Under the pieces are notes generated by a model that had not been told where the DNA came from, made no database searches, and saw only the letters and a list, made by a program, of their open reading frames with translations. The position numbers and the translations under genes were made by a program. From Halohasta litorea (GTDB lineage: Archaea; Halobacteriota; Halobacteria; Halobacteriales; Haloferacaceae): a stretch of 64,000 bases of DNA. This document shows positions 32,491 through 41,688 of this stretch, piece after piece. The stretch is from the NCBI RefSeq assembly GCF_024494645.1, contig NZ_JANHDJ010000004.1:248001-312000 (forward strand). The letters run 5' to 3'. Each line of letters opens with the position of its first letter. Within the stretch, counting starts at the first letter, position 1.

Positions 32491-34338
32491 ATGAAACTAG
32501 TGCCGGACACGAGCGCGGTCATCGATGGTCGCGTGTCCGAGCGAATTGCTGATGGCAGTTACAAGGAGGCCACCGTGTTGGTCCCGGAGGCTGTCGTCGG
32601 CGAACTCGAATCGCAGGCGAACGCGGGCTACGACAGCGGCTGGAACGGCCTCGAAGAGCTCCAGGAGCTCACCGGCCTTGCTGACGAGGGCGAAATCGAA
32701 CTCGAATACGTGGGTCGACGCGCCAGTGGGAGCGAACAGGCCGGAGCCAGCGAGGGCGACGTCGACGCGATCATCCGCGATGTCGCCGAGGACCACGAGG
32801 CCACCCTGCTGTCGAGCGATATCGTCCAGTCGGAAGTGGCGAAAGCAAAGGGTCTCGCCGTCGAGTACGTCGAACCCGAAGTCCAGAGTGACCAGGACCT
32901 GCCGATCGCCCAGTTCTTCGACGACGAGACGATGAGCGTCCACCTCAAGACCGACACCCGCCCGAAGGCCAAACGCGGCGCGCTCGACGGGATGAGCTAC
33001 AAGACGATCGACGAGACGGTCACTTCCGACGAGCAGATGGACGAGTGGGCCGACGAGATCGAGTCGCTGGCCCGGACCAGCCGCGAGGGGTTCGTCGAAC
33101 TGAGCGAGCCGGGGATGACGATCGTCCAGTACCAAGATTACCGGATTGCGGTCGCCCGGCCACCCTTTGCCGACGGGATCGAAATCACCGCGGTTCGACC
33201 GATCGTCAAAACCAGTCTCGACGACTACGAGTTCGCCGACGACCTCCGGGAGCGGCTACTCGAACGCCAGCGCGGCGTCCTGATTTCGGGGGCTCCAGGA
33301 GCCGGGAAATCGACGTTCGCTCAGGCGGTCGCGGAGTTCCTCAACAACAACGACTACGCGGTCAAGACGATGGAGAAACCCCGGGACCTCCAGGTCGGCC
33401 CGGAGATCACCCAGTACACCGCCCTCGGCGGCGATATGGCCAACACCGCCGACTCGCTGCTGTTGGTCCGACCGGATTACACGATCTACGACGAAGTCAG
33501 GAAAACCGAGGACTTCAGCGTGTTTGCGGATATGCGCCTGGCGGGCGTCGGCATGGTCGGCGTCGTCCACGCGACACGTGCGATCGACGCCCTCCAGCGG
33601 CTCGTCGGTCGCGTCGAACTGGGGATGATCCCGCAGGTCGTCGACACTGTCGTCTACATCGAGGCTGGCGAGGTCCACACCGTCTACGATGTGACTACCG
33701 AGGTCAAAGTGCCCGAAGGCCTCACCGCCGAGGACCTCGCCCGGCCCGTCATTCAGATTTCGGACTTCGAGACCGGGACGCCCGCCTACGAGATATACAC
33801 GTTCAACCGGCAGGTCGTCACCGTGCCGCTGGATGACGCCGAGTCCAGCGATACCGGCGTCGACCGGATCGCCAAACAGGAGATCGAACGCGAGATCCGC
33901 TCCGTTGCGCGGGGGCACGTGGCGGTCGAACTCACGGGCCAAAACAACGCGATCGTCTACGTCGAAGAGCGGGACATCTCGTATGTGATCGGCAAGGGCG
34001 GCGGCCGAATCACCGATATCGAGGACCGCCTCGGTATCGATATCGACGTGCGGACCCTCGACGAACGACCCGGCTCAGCGGATACCGGCGGTTCGTCGGG
34101 CGAGGAACTCCAGCCCGCGGGCGAGGTCGTCCAACCGGAGATCACCGCCCGCCACGTCGTGATCCGGCTCGACGAACACGTCGGCGAGACCGTCGAAGTC
34201 CAGGCCGATGGAGAATACCTCTTCACCGCAACCGTCGGTCGGGGCGGCGATATCCAGATCTCTCGGGGGTCGGCCATCGCCGAGGAGCTCGAAGACGCCA
34301 TCGACAGAAAACAACAGATCACTGTCGTAACGGCCTGA
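32491..34338 (+). CDS. PIN domain-KH domain ATPase (PINc/VapC family ATPase)
   Basis: A 615-residue archaeal protein with three parts. First is an N-terminal PIN ribonuclease-like domain (VPDTSAVIDGRVSER, DVDAIIRDVAEDHEATLLSSD). A VirB11/PilT-type ATPase follows (Walker A GAPGAGKST starting at residue 267, then DYTIYDEVRKTEDF and GVVHATRAIDALQRL). Last is a C-terminal KH RNA-binding domain (YVIGKGGGRITDIEDRLGIDI). The combination predicts an ATP-driven RNA-processing or decay factor, widely conserved in archaea but little studied. The ATG at 32491 opens directly on the PIN domain. Confidence 0.95.
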   Translation: MKLVPDTSAVIDGRVSERIADGSYKEATVLVPEAVVGELESQANAGYDSGWNGLEELQELTGLADEGEIELEYVGRRASGSEQAGASEGDVDAIIRDVAEDHEATLLSSDIVQSEVAKAKGLAVEYVEPEVQSDQDLPIAQFFDDETMSVHLKTDTRPKAKRGALDGMSYKTIDETVTSDEQMDEWADEIESLARTSREGFVELSEPGMTIVQYQDYRIAVARPPFADGIEITAVRPIVKTSLDDYEFADDLRERLLERQRGVLISGAPGAGKSTFAQAVAEFLNNNDYAVKTMEKPRDLQVGPEITQYTALGGDMANTADSLLLVRPDYTIYDEVRKTEDFSVFADMRLAGVGMVGVVHATRAIDALQRLVGRVELGMIPQVVDTVVYIEAGEVHTVYDVTTEVKVPEGLTAEDLARPVIQISDFETGTPAYEIYTFNRQVVTVPLDDAESSDTGVDRIAKQEIEREIRSVARGHVAVELTGQNNAIVYVEERDISYVIGKGGGRITDIEDRLGIDIDVRTLDERPGSADTGGSSGEELQPAGEVVQPEITARHVVIRLDEHVGETVEVQADGEYLFTATVGRGGDIQISRGSAIAEELEDAIDRKQQITVVTA

Positions 34339-34513
34339 GTCGGATCTCCAGTCCCTCGTGCCGTCGAGCACAGATGGCTTACCATCGGTCAGCGACACCC
34401 TCCTCAGCACGGAAGACGTACAGTTTTCGAATGAAGAACTCCAATTGTGTTGAAACGTACCCGTAGCTTCCTAAACGATAACGCTTTTTTGAGGCAAACA
34501 GAAATGTCGAGGT

Positions 34514-35650
34514 ATGTCTACTGAGCTGAAGCGTGGGCTTGAGGGTGTGGTGGTCACCGAGTCCGGCCTGAGTTATATCGACGGCGACGCTGGACGACTG
34601 ATCTACCGCGGCTACGCCATCGAGGAGCTCGCCCGCCAGGCCAGCTACGAGGAGACGCTGTATCTGCTCTGGCACGGCGAACTCCCCGACAGCGAGCAGT
34701 TGTCGGCCTTTAGCGAGGAAATGGCCGCCGCCCGCGAGCTCAGCGACGGCGTCGTAGAGATCATTCGCAACCTCGCCGACGCCGACGAGGAGCCGATGGC
34801 CGCCATCCGGACGATCACCTCCGCGCTGGCGGCCTACGACCCCGATGCCGACGCGGATGTCTCGGATGCCGCAGCCAACGACCGCAAGGCCCGACGCATC
34901 ACCGCCAAAATGCCGACCGCGCTGGCGGCGTTCAACCGGCTGCGGAACGGCAACGAGCCGGTCGCCCCACGCGAGGATCTCGGCCACGCCGCGAACTTCC
35001 TGTATATGCTCAACGGCGAGGCACCCGATGACGTGCTCGCCGAAACGTTTGATATGGCGCTGGTGTTGCACGCCGACCACGGGCTCAACGCCTCGACGTT
35101 CTCGGCGATGGTCACCGCCTCGACGCTCGCGGATCTCCACAGCGCGGTCACCTCGGCGATCGGCACGCTCTCCGGGAGCCTCCACGGCGGCGCGAACGCC
35201 AACGTGATGAAGATGCTCCAGGAGATCGATGACTCCGGCAAGGAGCCCGTCGACTGGGTCGTCGACGCCCTCGACCGTGGCGAGCGCGTCGCCGGGTTCG
35301 GTCATCGTGTCTACAACGTCAAGGACCCGCGGGCGAAGATTCTCGGCGAGAAAAGCGAAGCCCTCGGCGAGGCCGCGGGCGACACCAAATGGTACGAGAT
35401 GTCGGTCGCTATCGAGGAGTATATCGCCGAGGAGAAGGGCCTCGCACCGAACGTCGACTTCTACTCGGCGACGACCTACTACCAGATGGGCATCCCGATC
35501 GATCTCTTCACCCCGATCTTCGCGGTCTCCCGTGTCGGCGGCTGGATTGCCCACGTTCTCGAACAGTGGGAGGACAACCGCCTGATCCGACCACGAGCCC
35601 AGTACACCGGCCCGAAAGACGCCGACTTCGTCCCGGTCGACGAGCGGTAA
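34514..35650 (+). CDS. Citrate synthase
   Basis: A 378-residue small-type citrate synthase that condenses oxaloacetate and acetyl-CoA in the TCA cycle. Active-site regions are clear: HADHGLNASTFSAM (first His), SLHGGANANVM, GFGHRVYNVKDPRA (second His) and the Asp-containing VDFYSATTYYQMGIP. Its N-terminus matches the partial paralogue at 1-615 closely. An upstream T-rich promoter region (34470-34500) lies before the ATG. This is probably the main TCA enzyme, as it is next to housekeeping genes rather than in the catabolic island. Confidence 0.96.
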   Translation: MSTELKRGLEGVVVTESGLSYIDGDAGRLIYRGYAIEELARQASYEETLYLLWHGELPDSEQLSAFSEEMAAARELSDGVVEIIRNLADADEEPMAAIRTITSALAAYDPDADADVSDAAANDRKARRITAKMPTALAAFNRLRNGNEPVAPREDLGHAANFLYMLNGEAPDDVLAETFDMALVLHADHGLNASTFSAMVTASTLADLHSAVTSAIGTLSGSLHGGANANVMKMLQEIDDSGKEPVDWVVDALDRGERVAGFGHRVYNVKDPRAKILGEKSEALGEAAGDTKWYEMSVAIEEYIAEEKGLAPNVDFYSATTYYQMGIPIDLFTPIFAVSRVGGWIAHVLEQWEDNRLIRPRAQYTGPKDADFVPVDER

Positions 35651-35695
35651 GCAACTGATTACGCGGTCGGTAGCCCACTACTATTTATATATTAT

Positions 35696-36796
35696 TTATA
35701 TCCCCCCGAAGCTGTCTTCCCATTTGAAACTCCCATCGCGCTGGATCACTTCGCCGTCGACCGACAGCGTTGATTCGGTGCTCATATCGGTGATCAGGTC
35801 GGTGTGGACCGCCGACTGATTGCCGGTCTCACCCTCAGGCAAACAGGCGTCGTAGGCTCTGCCGACCGCGAGGTGGACCGTCTCGCCCATCTTCTCGTCG
35901 AACAGGATGTTGTCAGTCACGCGGTCGATACCGCGGTTCATCCCGATCCCGAGTTCGCCGAGCCGTCTGGCTCCCGCGTCGGTTTCGATGATCTCTTTTA
36001 AAACGCTCTCGCCCTGTGCGGCCGCGTAGTCGACGACTTCGCCGTCCTCGAAGGTCAGTCGGACATCCTGGAGCCGGGTCGCGTCGACCGTCATTGGCAC
36101 GTCGAAGACGACCGTTCCCTCCGCATCAGCAGGGGCGGTAAACACCTCGCCAGAGGGGAGGTTGTGGGAGTCGTAGTCGACCGACGCCGCACTGTTGACC
36201 GCGGTTCGACCGTCGATCGAGAGCCAGAGATCCGTCTCGGCCTTTTCAATGTGAACCTCGCTGCCCTCGTCGAGAATCGTTTTTAGCTGGGCCATCTCGG
36301 CGGCCAGCGACTCCCAGTCCCGCAGGATGGCATCGTAGACAAAGTCCTGATACTGCTCGTAGGCCATCCCGGCCTGTTGGGCCAGCGATCGGGTCGGGTG
36401 GACCGTCGAGACCCAGTCGGTGTCCATCCGGGCCTCACGGATTCCGGTGCGGGCACGCCGGTAGGCCTGCCGGGTCTCGCTGGGCACGTCGGCGGTCGCG
36501 GTCGTGTTGCGACCGCCGCCGAGTCGGAGATAGACATCAGCGTTCTCGACGAGCGCCAGTTCGTGGGCCGGGTCGGCGTCGAACTCGCTGTCGTGGCCGC
36601 GGAGGTAGGCTCGGGTGAGTTCATCGGAATCGTAGGTCGCCACGAGGTTCGCGCCGCGCTCGCCGAGGGCTTCGGCGACCGCCACCGCGAGGTCGTGGGC
36701 TCCTTCGGCGACGCTGAGGACGACGGTATCGCCAGCAGCAACACGGGCACTCCAGTCGACGAGGATCTCGGCGTGTTCGTGTACGCGTGGGTCCAT
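35696..36796 (-). CDS. M29 family aminopeptidase
   Basis: A 366-residue metallopeptidase of the AmpS/aminopeptidase T group, which removes N-terminal residues from peptides. Recognisable segments are HAEILVDWSARVAAGDTVV, NLPSGEVFTAPADAEGTVVFD (zinc Glu region), ELGIGMNRGI and TDNILFDEKMGETVHLAVGRAY, with SAVHTDLI carrying the usual C-terminal His-Asp ligands. The frame is open to 37315, but that extension overlaps the divergent lipoate ligase-like gene and is Arg-rich. The ATG at 36796 gives the family's normal start. Confidence 0.93.
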   Translation of the reverse strand: MDPRVHEHAEILVDWSARVAAGDTVVLSVAEGAHDLAVAVAEALGERGANLVATYDSDELTRAYLRGHDSEFDADPAHELALVENADVYLRLGGGRNTTATADVPSETRQAYRRARTGIREARMDTDWVSTVHPTRSLAQQAGMAYEQYQDFVYDAILRDWESLAAEMAQLKTILDEGSEVHIEKAETDLWLSIDGRTAVNSAASVDYDSHNLPSGEVFTAPADAEGTVVFDVPMTVDATRLQDVRLTFEDGEVVDYAAAQGESVLKEIIETDAGARRLGELGIGMNRGIDRVTDNILFDEKMGETVHLAVGRAYDACLPEGETGNQSAVHTDLITDMSTESTLSVDGEVIQRDGSFKWEDSFGGI

Positions 36797-36900
36797 ACCG
36801 GAAGCAGAGAGGCCCGCGGTCTTAAACGTCGGCTGGACTGGGGGCGACAGTAGCATCCAGGGAGCGCAACCGCTTAGCCCTCCTGGAGCCAGCCGTCTGT

Positions 36901-37611
36901 ATGGTGTGCGTGTATCGCGGACGGGCCGACGATCCGGCAGCCGATCGGGCGGCAACTGCGGCGTTGCTCGACCGGACCGCCGAAACGGGGATACCCGGGG
37001 TCCGGGTCTGGCAACCACACCGCCAGGTCGCCTTCGGGCGGCGCGACAGCCACGCCGCGGGGTACGAGGCTGCCAGAACAGCCGCCGAGAAGCGCGGCTA
37101 CCACCCCCGCGAGCGGCGTGTCGGCGGCCGTGCGGTCGCCTACACCGGCCGGACGCTGGCGATCGCCCACACGGTTCCGATCGACGACATCCGACGCGGG
37201 ATGTGTGACCGGTACGGCGAGGCCAGCAGGCTGCTCGTCGGCGTGCTCTCGGAGCTCGGAGCCGACGTGACGCGGGGCGAGCCGGAGGACGCCTACTGTC
37301 CAGGAAGCCACTCAATAAGTGGCGTCGACGGGGGCGAGTCGAGCGGGAAACTCGCAGGCGTCGCCCAGCGCGTCCAGTCGGGGGCGGCGCTGGTCGCAGC
37401 GTGTCTCACCGTCGCAGAAGCCGACGTTGCGGCTCTCCAGTCGGTATTAGACCCCGTCTACCGTGCCCTCGACGTCCCGTTCGATCCGGCGACCGTCGGC
37501 AGCGTGGCGACCGCCGGTGGACCGGACGATCCGGCGGTCGTCCGACAGGCAGTCGAAGACACACTGGTCGACGGCCGCGAACGGACCATCCGTACAGTCG
37601 GCGATGACTAA
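36901..37611 (+). CDS. Lipoate-protein ligase A family protein
   Basis: A 236-residue protein of the BPL/LPL ligase fold. Markers are WQPHRQVAFGRRDSHAAGY near the N-terminus, RRVGGRAVAYTGRTLAIAHTVP (the RRxxGGGxVxH-like ligand-binding strand) and GKLAGVAQRVQSGAAL with the catalytic-type Lys. Family members attach lipoate or octanoate to 2-oxoacid dehydrogenases and glycine cleavage H protein. It is shorter than bacterial LplA and lacks the C-terminal accessory domain, as in many archaea. It is divergent from the M29 gene and 39 bp before dihydroorotase. Confidence 0.88.
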   Translation: MVCVYRGRADDPAADRAATAALLDRTAETGIPGVRVWQPHRQVAFGRRDSHAAGYEAARTAAEKRGYHPRERRVGGRAVAYTGRTLAIAHTVPIDDIRRGMCDRYGEASRLLVGVLSELGADVTRGEPEDAYCPGSHSISGVDGGESSGKLAGVAQRVQSGAALVAACLTVAEADVAALQSVLDPVYRALDVPFDPATVGSVATAGGPDDPAVVRQAVEDTLVDGRERTIRTVGDD

Positions 37612-37626
37612 TCCACGAGACTTAGG

Positions 37627-37650
37627 AGCCTGCCCTGCCCATGGCAGGCT
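37627..37650 (+). promoter_or_regulatory. Hairpin flush with dihydroorotase start codon
   Basis: AGCCTGCC - 8 bases - GGCAGGCT forms a perfect 8-bp stem (37627-37634 with 37643-37650), ending exactly before the ATG at 37651. A competing 6-bp stem, CCTGCC-CAT-GGCAGG (37634-37639 with 37643-37648), uses the same 3' arm. An ATG inside the loop (37641) opens a seven-codon frame (MAGYADH) that overlaps the start of pyrC. This suggests translational control. Confidence 0.55.
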
Positions 37651-38979
37651 ATGCTGATCACTAACGCCGACCTCGCTGATGGCCGGACCGTCGATGTCCG
37701 GATCTCGGGCGAGCGGATCGAGACGGTCGACGACGGCCTCGACCCCGACCCCGATGAGACGGTGATCGACGCCACCGACAAACTCCTGTTGCCGGGAGCG
37801 ATCGACGCCCATGTTCATTTCCGGGAGCCAGGGTACTCGCACAAGGAGACGTGGGACACCGCAACCAAGAGCGCCGCCGCGGGTGGGGTAACGACCGTCG
37901 TCGATATGCCGAACACCGATCCGCCGACGACCAGTGGGGCGAACTTCGACGCCAAAGCCGACTACGCCGAGGCCGCACGCGTCAACTACGGGATCAACGG
38001 CGGCGTCACCGGCGACTGGGACCCCGACTCCCTTTTCGACCAGCCGCTCTGTGCGCTCGGTGAGGTCTTTCTGGCGGATTCGACCGGCGATATGGGGGTC
38101 GCGCTGGATCTGTTTCACGATGCGGTCGGCCGGGCTGCCGACAACGATGTGACGGTAACGGTCCACGCCGAAGACGAAACGCTGTTCGACGAGTCGACCC
38201 GCGAGGCCGACGCCGGTGGGGTGGGTCGGGAGGCCAACGCCGAGTTATGGAGCGCCTACCGCAGCGCCGACGCCGAATCGGCGATGATCGAACAGGCCAC
38301 CGAAGTCGGACGGGAGACCGGCGCGGCGATCCACATTGCCCACACCTCCACGCCCGAAGGAATCGACGCCGCCGTTGCGGGCGGGGCGACCTGCGAGGTC
38401 TGTCCCCACCATCTGTATCTCTCGACTGATGACCTCGACGAACTCGGAACATACGGCCGGATGAATCCACCATTGCGGAGCGAAGAGCGCCGCAGGAAGG
38501 TCTTCGAGCGTGTCGCCGACGGGACGGTCGACATCGTCGCCACCGACCACGCGCCCCATACCCGCGAGGAGAAGGAGGCGGGGCTCTGGGAGGCCCCGAG
38601 CGGCGTACCGGGCGTCGAGACGATGCTGCCGCTGTTGCTCGAATCGGCCCGACAGGGCGAGCTAGGCTACGAGCGGGTTCGTGATCTCGTCTCGCGGAAC
38701 CCCGCCGAGGTCTTCGACCTCGACTCGAAGGGTCGGATCGAATCGGGATACGACGCCGACCTCACGCTCGTCGACCCGGAAGACCCCCGCGAGATCCGCG
38801 GCGAGGACACCCACACGAAGTGTGACTGGACACCCTTCGAGGGTCGGCTCGGCGTCTTCCCCGAACTCACAATGGTTCGCGGCGAGGTCGTCTACGACCG
38901 AACGCCGGGCAGTAGCGACGGCCGAAGCGACGACAGCGAGGGGTTCGGTGATGTCGACGGGCAGAACGTCCGGTGCTGA
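37651..38979 (+). CDS. pyrC: Dihydroorotase
   Basis: A 442-residue amidohydrolase for the third step of pyrimidine synthesis (carbamoyl-aspartate to dihydroorotate). Metal ligands are in DAHVHFREPG near residue 55, with the substrate loop GYSHKETWDTATKSAAAGGVT and MPNTDPPT. VTVHAEDE, IHIAHTST and VATDHAPHTREEK carry the remaining His and the catalytic Asp. Length fits the long archaeal type. The ATG at 37651 is directly preceded by a strong hairpin and overlapped by a tiny upstream frame, which may regulate translation. Confidence 0.95.
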   Translation: MLITNADLADGRTVDVRISGERIETVDDGLDPDPDETVIDATDKLLLPGAIDAHVHFREPGYSHKETWDTATKSAAAGGVTTVVDMPNTDPPTTSGANFDAKADYAEAARVNYGINGGVTGDWDPDSLFDQPLCALGEVFLADSTGDMGVALDLFHDAVGRAADNDVTVTVHAEDETLFDESTREADAGGVGREANAELWSAYRSADAESAMIEQATEVGRETGAAIHIAHTSTPEGIDAAVAGGATCEVCPHHLYLSTDDLDELGTYGRMNPPLRSEERRRKVFERVADGTVDIVATDHAPHTREEKEAGLWEAPSGVPGVETMLPLLLESARQGELGYERVRDLVSRNPAEVFDLDSKGRIESGYDADLTLVDPEDPREIRGEDTHTKCDWTPFEGRLGVFPELTMVRGEVVYDRTPGSSDGRSDDSEGFGDVDGQNVRC

Positions 38980-39039
38980 GGCCGCGCCGCCGACGCAGAC
39001 CCGACACGGTTTTCTGACAGCCCGGGGAACCCCCTTCCA

Positions 39040-40419
39040 ATGCTGAGTAGACAGTTCGTCCGCGAGAACCCCGACGCCGTCCGTGCCGCCCTGGAGACGA
39101 AGGGCGTCGACGTGGATCTCGACCGGATCCTGGAGATCGACGAGGAGTGGCGTGCGCTCAAAAGCGAGGGCGACGACCTCCGCCACGAGCGCAACGAGGT
39201 ATCGAGCACGATTGGCCAGCTCAAACAGGAGGGCGACGAGGAAGCCGCCCAAGAGGCCATCGAGCGATCGAGCGAACTCAAAACGGAACTCCAGGAGATC
39301 GAATCCCGAGCCGACGAGCTGGAGGCCGAACTCGAAGCCGCCCTGCTGACGCTGCCACAGCTGCCCGACGACTCGGTGCCGGTCGGCGCGGACGAATCCG
39401 AGAACGTCGAGCGCCGACGCGAGGGGTTCGACGACCGCCGTGAGCTGCCCGACGAGGTGACGCCACACTACGATCTGGGCGAGAAGCTCGAAATCCTGGA
39501 TTTCGACCGCGGCGCGAAAGTCTCCGGCGGCGGCTTCTACTTCGCCAAGGGCGACGGCGCGCGACTCGAACACGCCCTGATTCAGTTCATGCTGGATGTC
39601 CACCGCGAGCAGGAGTACGTCGACGTCTTCCCGCCGATCCCGGTCAACAGCGCCTCGATGCGCGGTACCGGCCAGTTCCCCAAGTTCACCGAGGACGCCT
39701 ACCGGCTCGAAGGCGACAACGAGGAACCGTACGCGGACGACGACCTGTGGCTGCTGCCGACCGCCGAGGTTCCCGTCACCAACCTCCACCGCGACGAAAT
39801 TCTACTCGACGACGATCTCCCCTTGAAGTATCAGGCCTACTCGCCGAACTTCCGCCAGGAGGCGGGCGAACACGGCACCGAGACGCGGGGGATCGTCCGG
39901 GTCCACCAGTTCAACAAAGTCGAGTTGGTCAACTTCGTCCGGCCCGAGGCAAGCGACAACCGTTTCGAAGGACTCGTGGGCGAGGCCGAATCGGTGCTCG
40001 ACCGGCTGGGGCTTCCGTATCGTATCCTGGAGATGTGTACCGGCGATCTCGGCTTCACGCAGGCCAAAAAGTACGACATCGAGGTCTGGGCACCCGGCGA
40101 CGATATGGACGACGGCCCAGAGGAGGGCGGCCGCTGGCTGGAGGTCTCGTCGGTCTCGAACTTCCGGGACTTCCAGGCCCGGCGTGCGGGCATTCAGTAC
40201 CGGCCCGAACAGCACGAATCCGCCGAGTACGTCCACACGCTCAACGGCTCGGGCGTCGCCGTCCCGCGGGTGATGGTCGCCATTCTCGAATACTACCAGA
40301 ACGACGACGGCACCGTGACGGTGCCCGAGGCGCTCCGTCCCTACATGGGTGGACAGGAACTGATCGAAGGTCACGCTGCGGTCGGCGAAAGCGCGGTCGG
40401 CGACGGGCCGAACGAGTAG
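39040..40419 (+). CDS. serS: Seryl-tRNA synthetase
   Basis: A 459-residue class II synthetase. The N-terminal 110 residues form the antiparallel coiled-coil tRNA-binding arm (MLSRQFVRENPDAVRAALE, then Glu/Lys-rich heptads). The catalytic core follows with motif 1 (DVFPPIPVNSASMRGTGQFPK), motif 2 (FRQEAGEHGTETRGIVRVHQF, with the Arg-binding loop) and motif 3 (LNGSGVAVPRVMVAILEYYQ). Length and motifs are those of the common bacterial/archaeal SerRS, not the rare methanogen form. Confidence 0.97.
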   Translation: MLSRQFVRENPDAVRAALETKGVDVDLDRILEIDEEWRALKSEGDDLRHERNEVSSTIGQLKQEGDEEAAQEAIERSSELKTELQEIESRADELEAELEAALLTLPQLPDDSVPVGADESENVERRREGFDDRRELPDEVTPHYDLGEKLEILDFDRGAKVSGGGFYFAKGDGARLEHALIQFMLDVHREQEYVDVFPPIPVNSASMRGTGQFPKFTEDAYRLEGDNEEPYADDDLWLLPTAEVPVTNLHRDEILLDDDLPLKYQAYSPNFRQEAGEHGTETRGIVRVHQFNKVELVNFVRPEASDNRFEGLVGEAESVLDRLGLPYRILEMCTGDLGFTQAKKYDIEVWAPGDDMDDGPEEGGRWLEVSSVSNFRDFQARRAGIQYRPEQHESAEYVHTLNGSGVAVPRVMVAILEYYQNDDGTVTVPEALRPYMGGQELIEGHAAVGESAVGDGPNE

Positions 40420-40489
40420 TAGCCGCTGGCTACTGGCAGGTAGTCGACGCCTTCTCGACGGGCCGGTCGCTGCTGTGTCTGAAGACGGT

Positions 40490-41023
40490 TCAGCGTCCAC
40501 GCTGAAGCAGTACTCCTCCAGCGACGAGCAAGACGAGACTGACCAGAACCCACGGTGGGTTCCAGATCGTCGTCCCGTGGACGGCGTCGTGGATCCCGAG
40601 GACGTAGTGGTCGACGATTCCGTCGTAGGTATTGAACACGCCCATCCCGATCAGTACCGAGCCGACGACTGCAGCCGTCGACAACCGGTAACTGCTGTGG
40701 TTCGTGGCCCACCAGATGACGCTGGCTCCGAGACCCATTACCCCGAGCATCGCCAGCGAAAACAGCCCGTCGTAGTAGACGTTCCGCTGGAGGCCATCGA
40801 GCGTCCCCGGATCGTAGATGTTCGAGAGTAGATGGTGTGTCTGGAGGATCTGGTGAAAGACGATCACGTCGAGAACGGCGGACAAACCAATGCCGAGGAC
40901 GCCACCTCCGACGAGCGCGAGTCGACTCCGGGTTGTTGATGCAACCATCGGTTCCGTGTCGGCTGGCTGGCAGCAAACAGTCACTGGCGAATTTGCCCTA
41001 CGGTAGTTGCCGAATACACTCAC
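40490..41023 (-). CDS. DUF2243 family membrane protein
   Basis: A protein of up to 177 residues with four transmembrane helices and the DUF2243 features GLSAVLDVIVFHQILQTHHLLS, NVYYDGLFSL and FNTYDGIVDHYVLGIHDAVHG. Conserved His residues in helices hint at metal or haem contacts, but no function is established. The GTG at 41023 fits a leaderless start behind an AT-rich box (41044-41059). An ATG at 40948 (152 residues) would remove a 25-residue hydrophilic extension and is also possible. Confidence 0.82.
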   Translation of the reverse strand: MSVFGNYRRANSPVTVCCQPADTEPMVASTTRSRLALVGGGVLGIGLSAVLDVIVFHQILQTHHLLSNIYDPGTLDGLQRNVYYDGLFSLAMLGVMGLGASVIWWATNHSSYRLSTAAVVGSVLIGMGVFNTYDGIVDHYVLGIHDAVHGTTIWNPPWVLVSLVLLVAGGVLLQRGR

Positions 41024-41043
41024 GGAGAGTAGATACCTCAGTT

Positions 41044-41059
41044 TAATTAAATTTAATTA
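41044..41059. promoter_or_regulatory. AT-rich perfect palindrome / TATA region
   Basis: TAATTAAATTTAATTA is a perfect 16-bp palindrome about 21-36 bases upstream of the GTG at 41023 of the DUF2243 gene. It coincides with the expected TATA element and may be symmetrical by design, allowing a regulator to compete with TBP, or by chance in A/T sequence. Confidence 0.4.
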
Positions 41060-41159
41060 GGTATAATTACTGTGGAGTGTCCGTCAGCGTGGCTGTGTCG
41101 AACGATGTGGCGACGAAAACAGTCCGGAAACGAATAGAGTCGACCTGCCCGTCTTCGAG

Positions 41160-41528
41160 TTATTCGACGTCGATGGCGGCGGTGTCGTCGGCCCGATCGA
41201 AGGTGACGTTCAGGACCCCGTTGTTGAACGTCGCTTCGGCGGAATGTTCGTCGACACCGACAGGCAGGCGCACGCGCTCGTCATATTCACGTCGGTCGCT
41301 GGCGGCGCTGATGGTGAGCGTCTTGCCATCACACTGGAGGCTGAGTTCGTCCTTGTTGATTCCTGGAAGGTCCGCGACGAGCCGGACGATGTCGTCTTCC
41401 TCGTAGACGTCGATATGAGTCTCGCTGCCGAAGCCCGCATCGTCCATCCCGCCAGTCATCCCCTGCATCATGCGTTCGATCTCGTCGAAGATATCGCCGA
41501 ATGGGTCCTCGCGGTCGTCTCGTCTCAT
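41160..41528 (-). CDS. Small heat shock protein (Hsp20/alpha-crystallin family)
   Basis: A 122-residue Hsp20 chaperone. The alpha-crystallin domain starts at ETHIDVYEEDDIVRLVADLPGI and includes the conserved L-P-G turn, DGKTLTISA and RVRLPVGVDEHSAEATFNNGVLNVTF (the G-V-L motif). It lacks a clear I-x-I tail; it ends AIDVE, a possible short variant. The ATG at 41528 gives the usual acidic N-terminus with DPFGDIFDEIERMM. It prevents aggregation of unfolded proteins in the cytoplasm. Confidence 0.93.
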   Translation of the reverse strand: MRRDDREDPFGDIFDEIERMMQGMTGGMDDAGFGSETHIDVYEEDDIVRLVADLPGINKDELSLQCDGKTLTISAASDRREYDERVRLPVGVDEHSAEATFNNGVLNVTFDRADDTAAIDVE

Positions 41529-41688
41529 ACCCCGGCGTATGTGTGGATCGCTCAAAAGGTTTCTGTCCAGGGGGTCGAGCTACGGCGAGCGCGATCACAG
41601 TTACAGTCCGGTCTAACCTTCTGTATGTGGTGTTTATCCTCGATTCGTTTCGGCCTATTTTAAGTAGTTGTAGTACACTCATTCAGTC

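Noticed and set aside
35696-37315. 539-codon frame extending the M29 aminopeptidase by 173 residues
   Set aside because: The extension is Arg/Pro-rich, overlaps the lipoate ligase-like gene on the other strand, and the family starts at the ATG at 36796.
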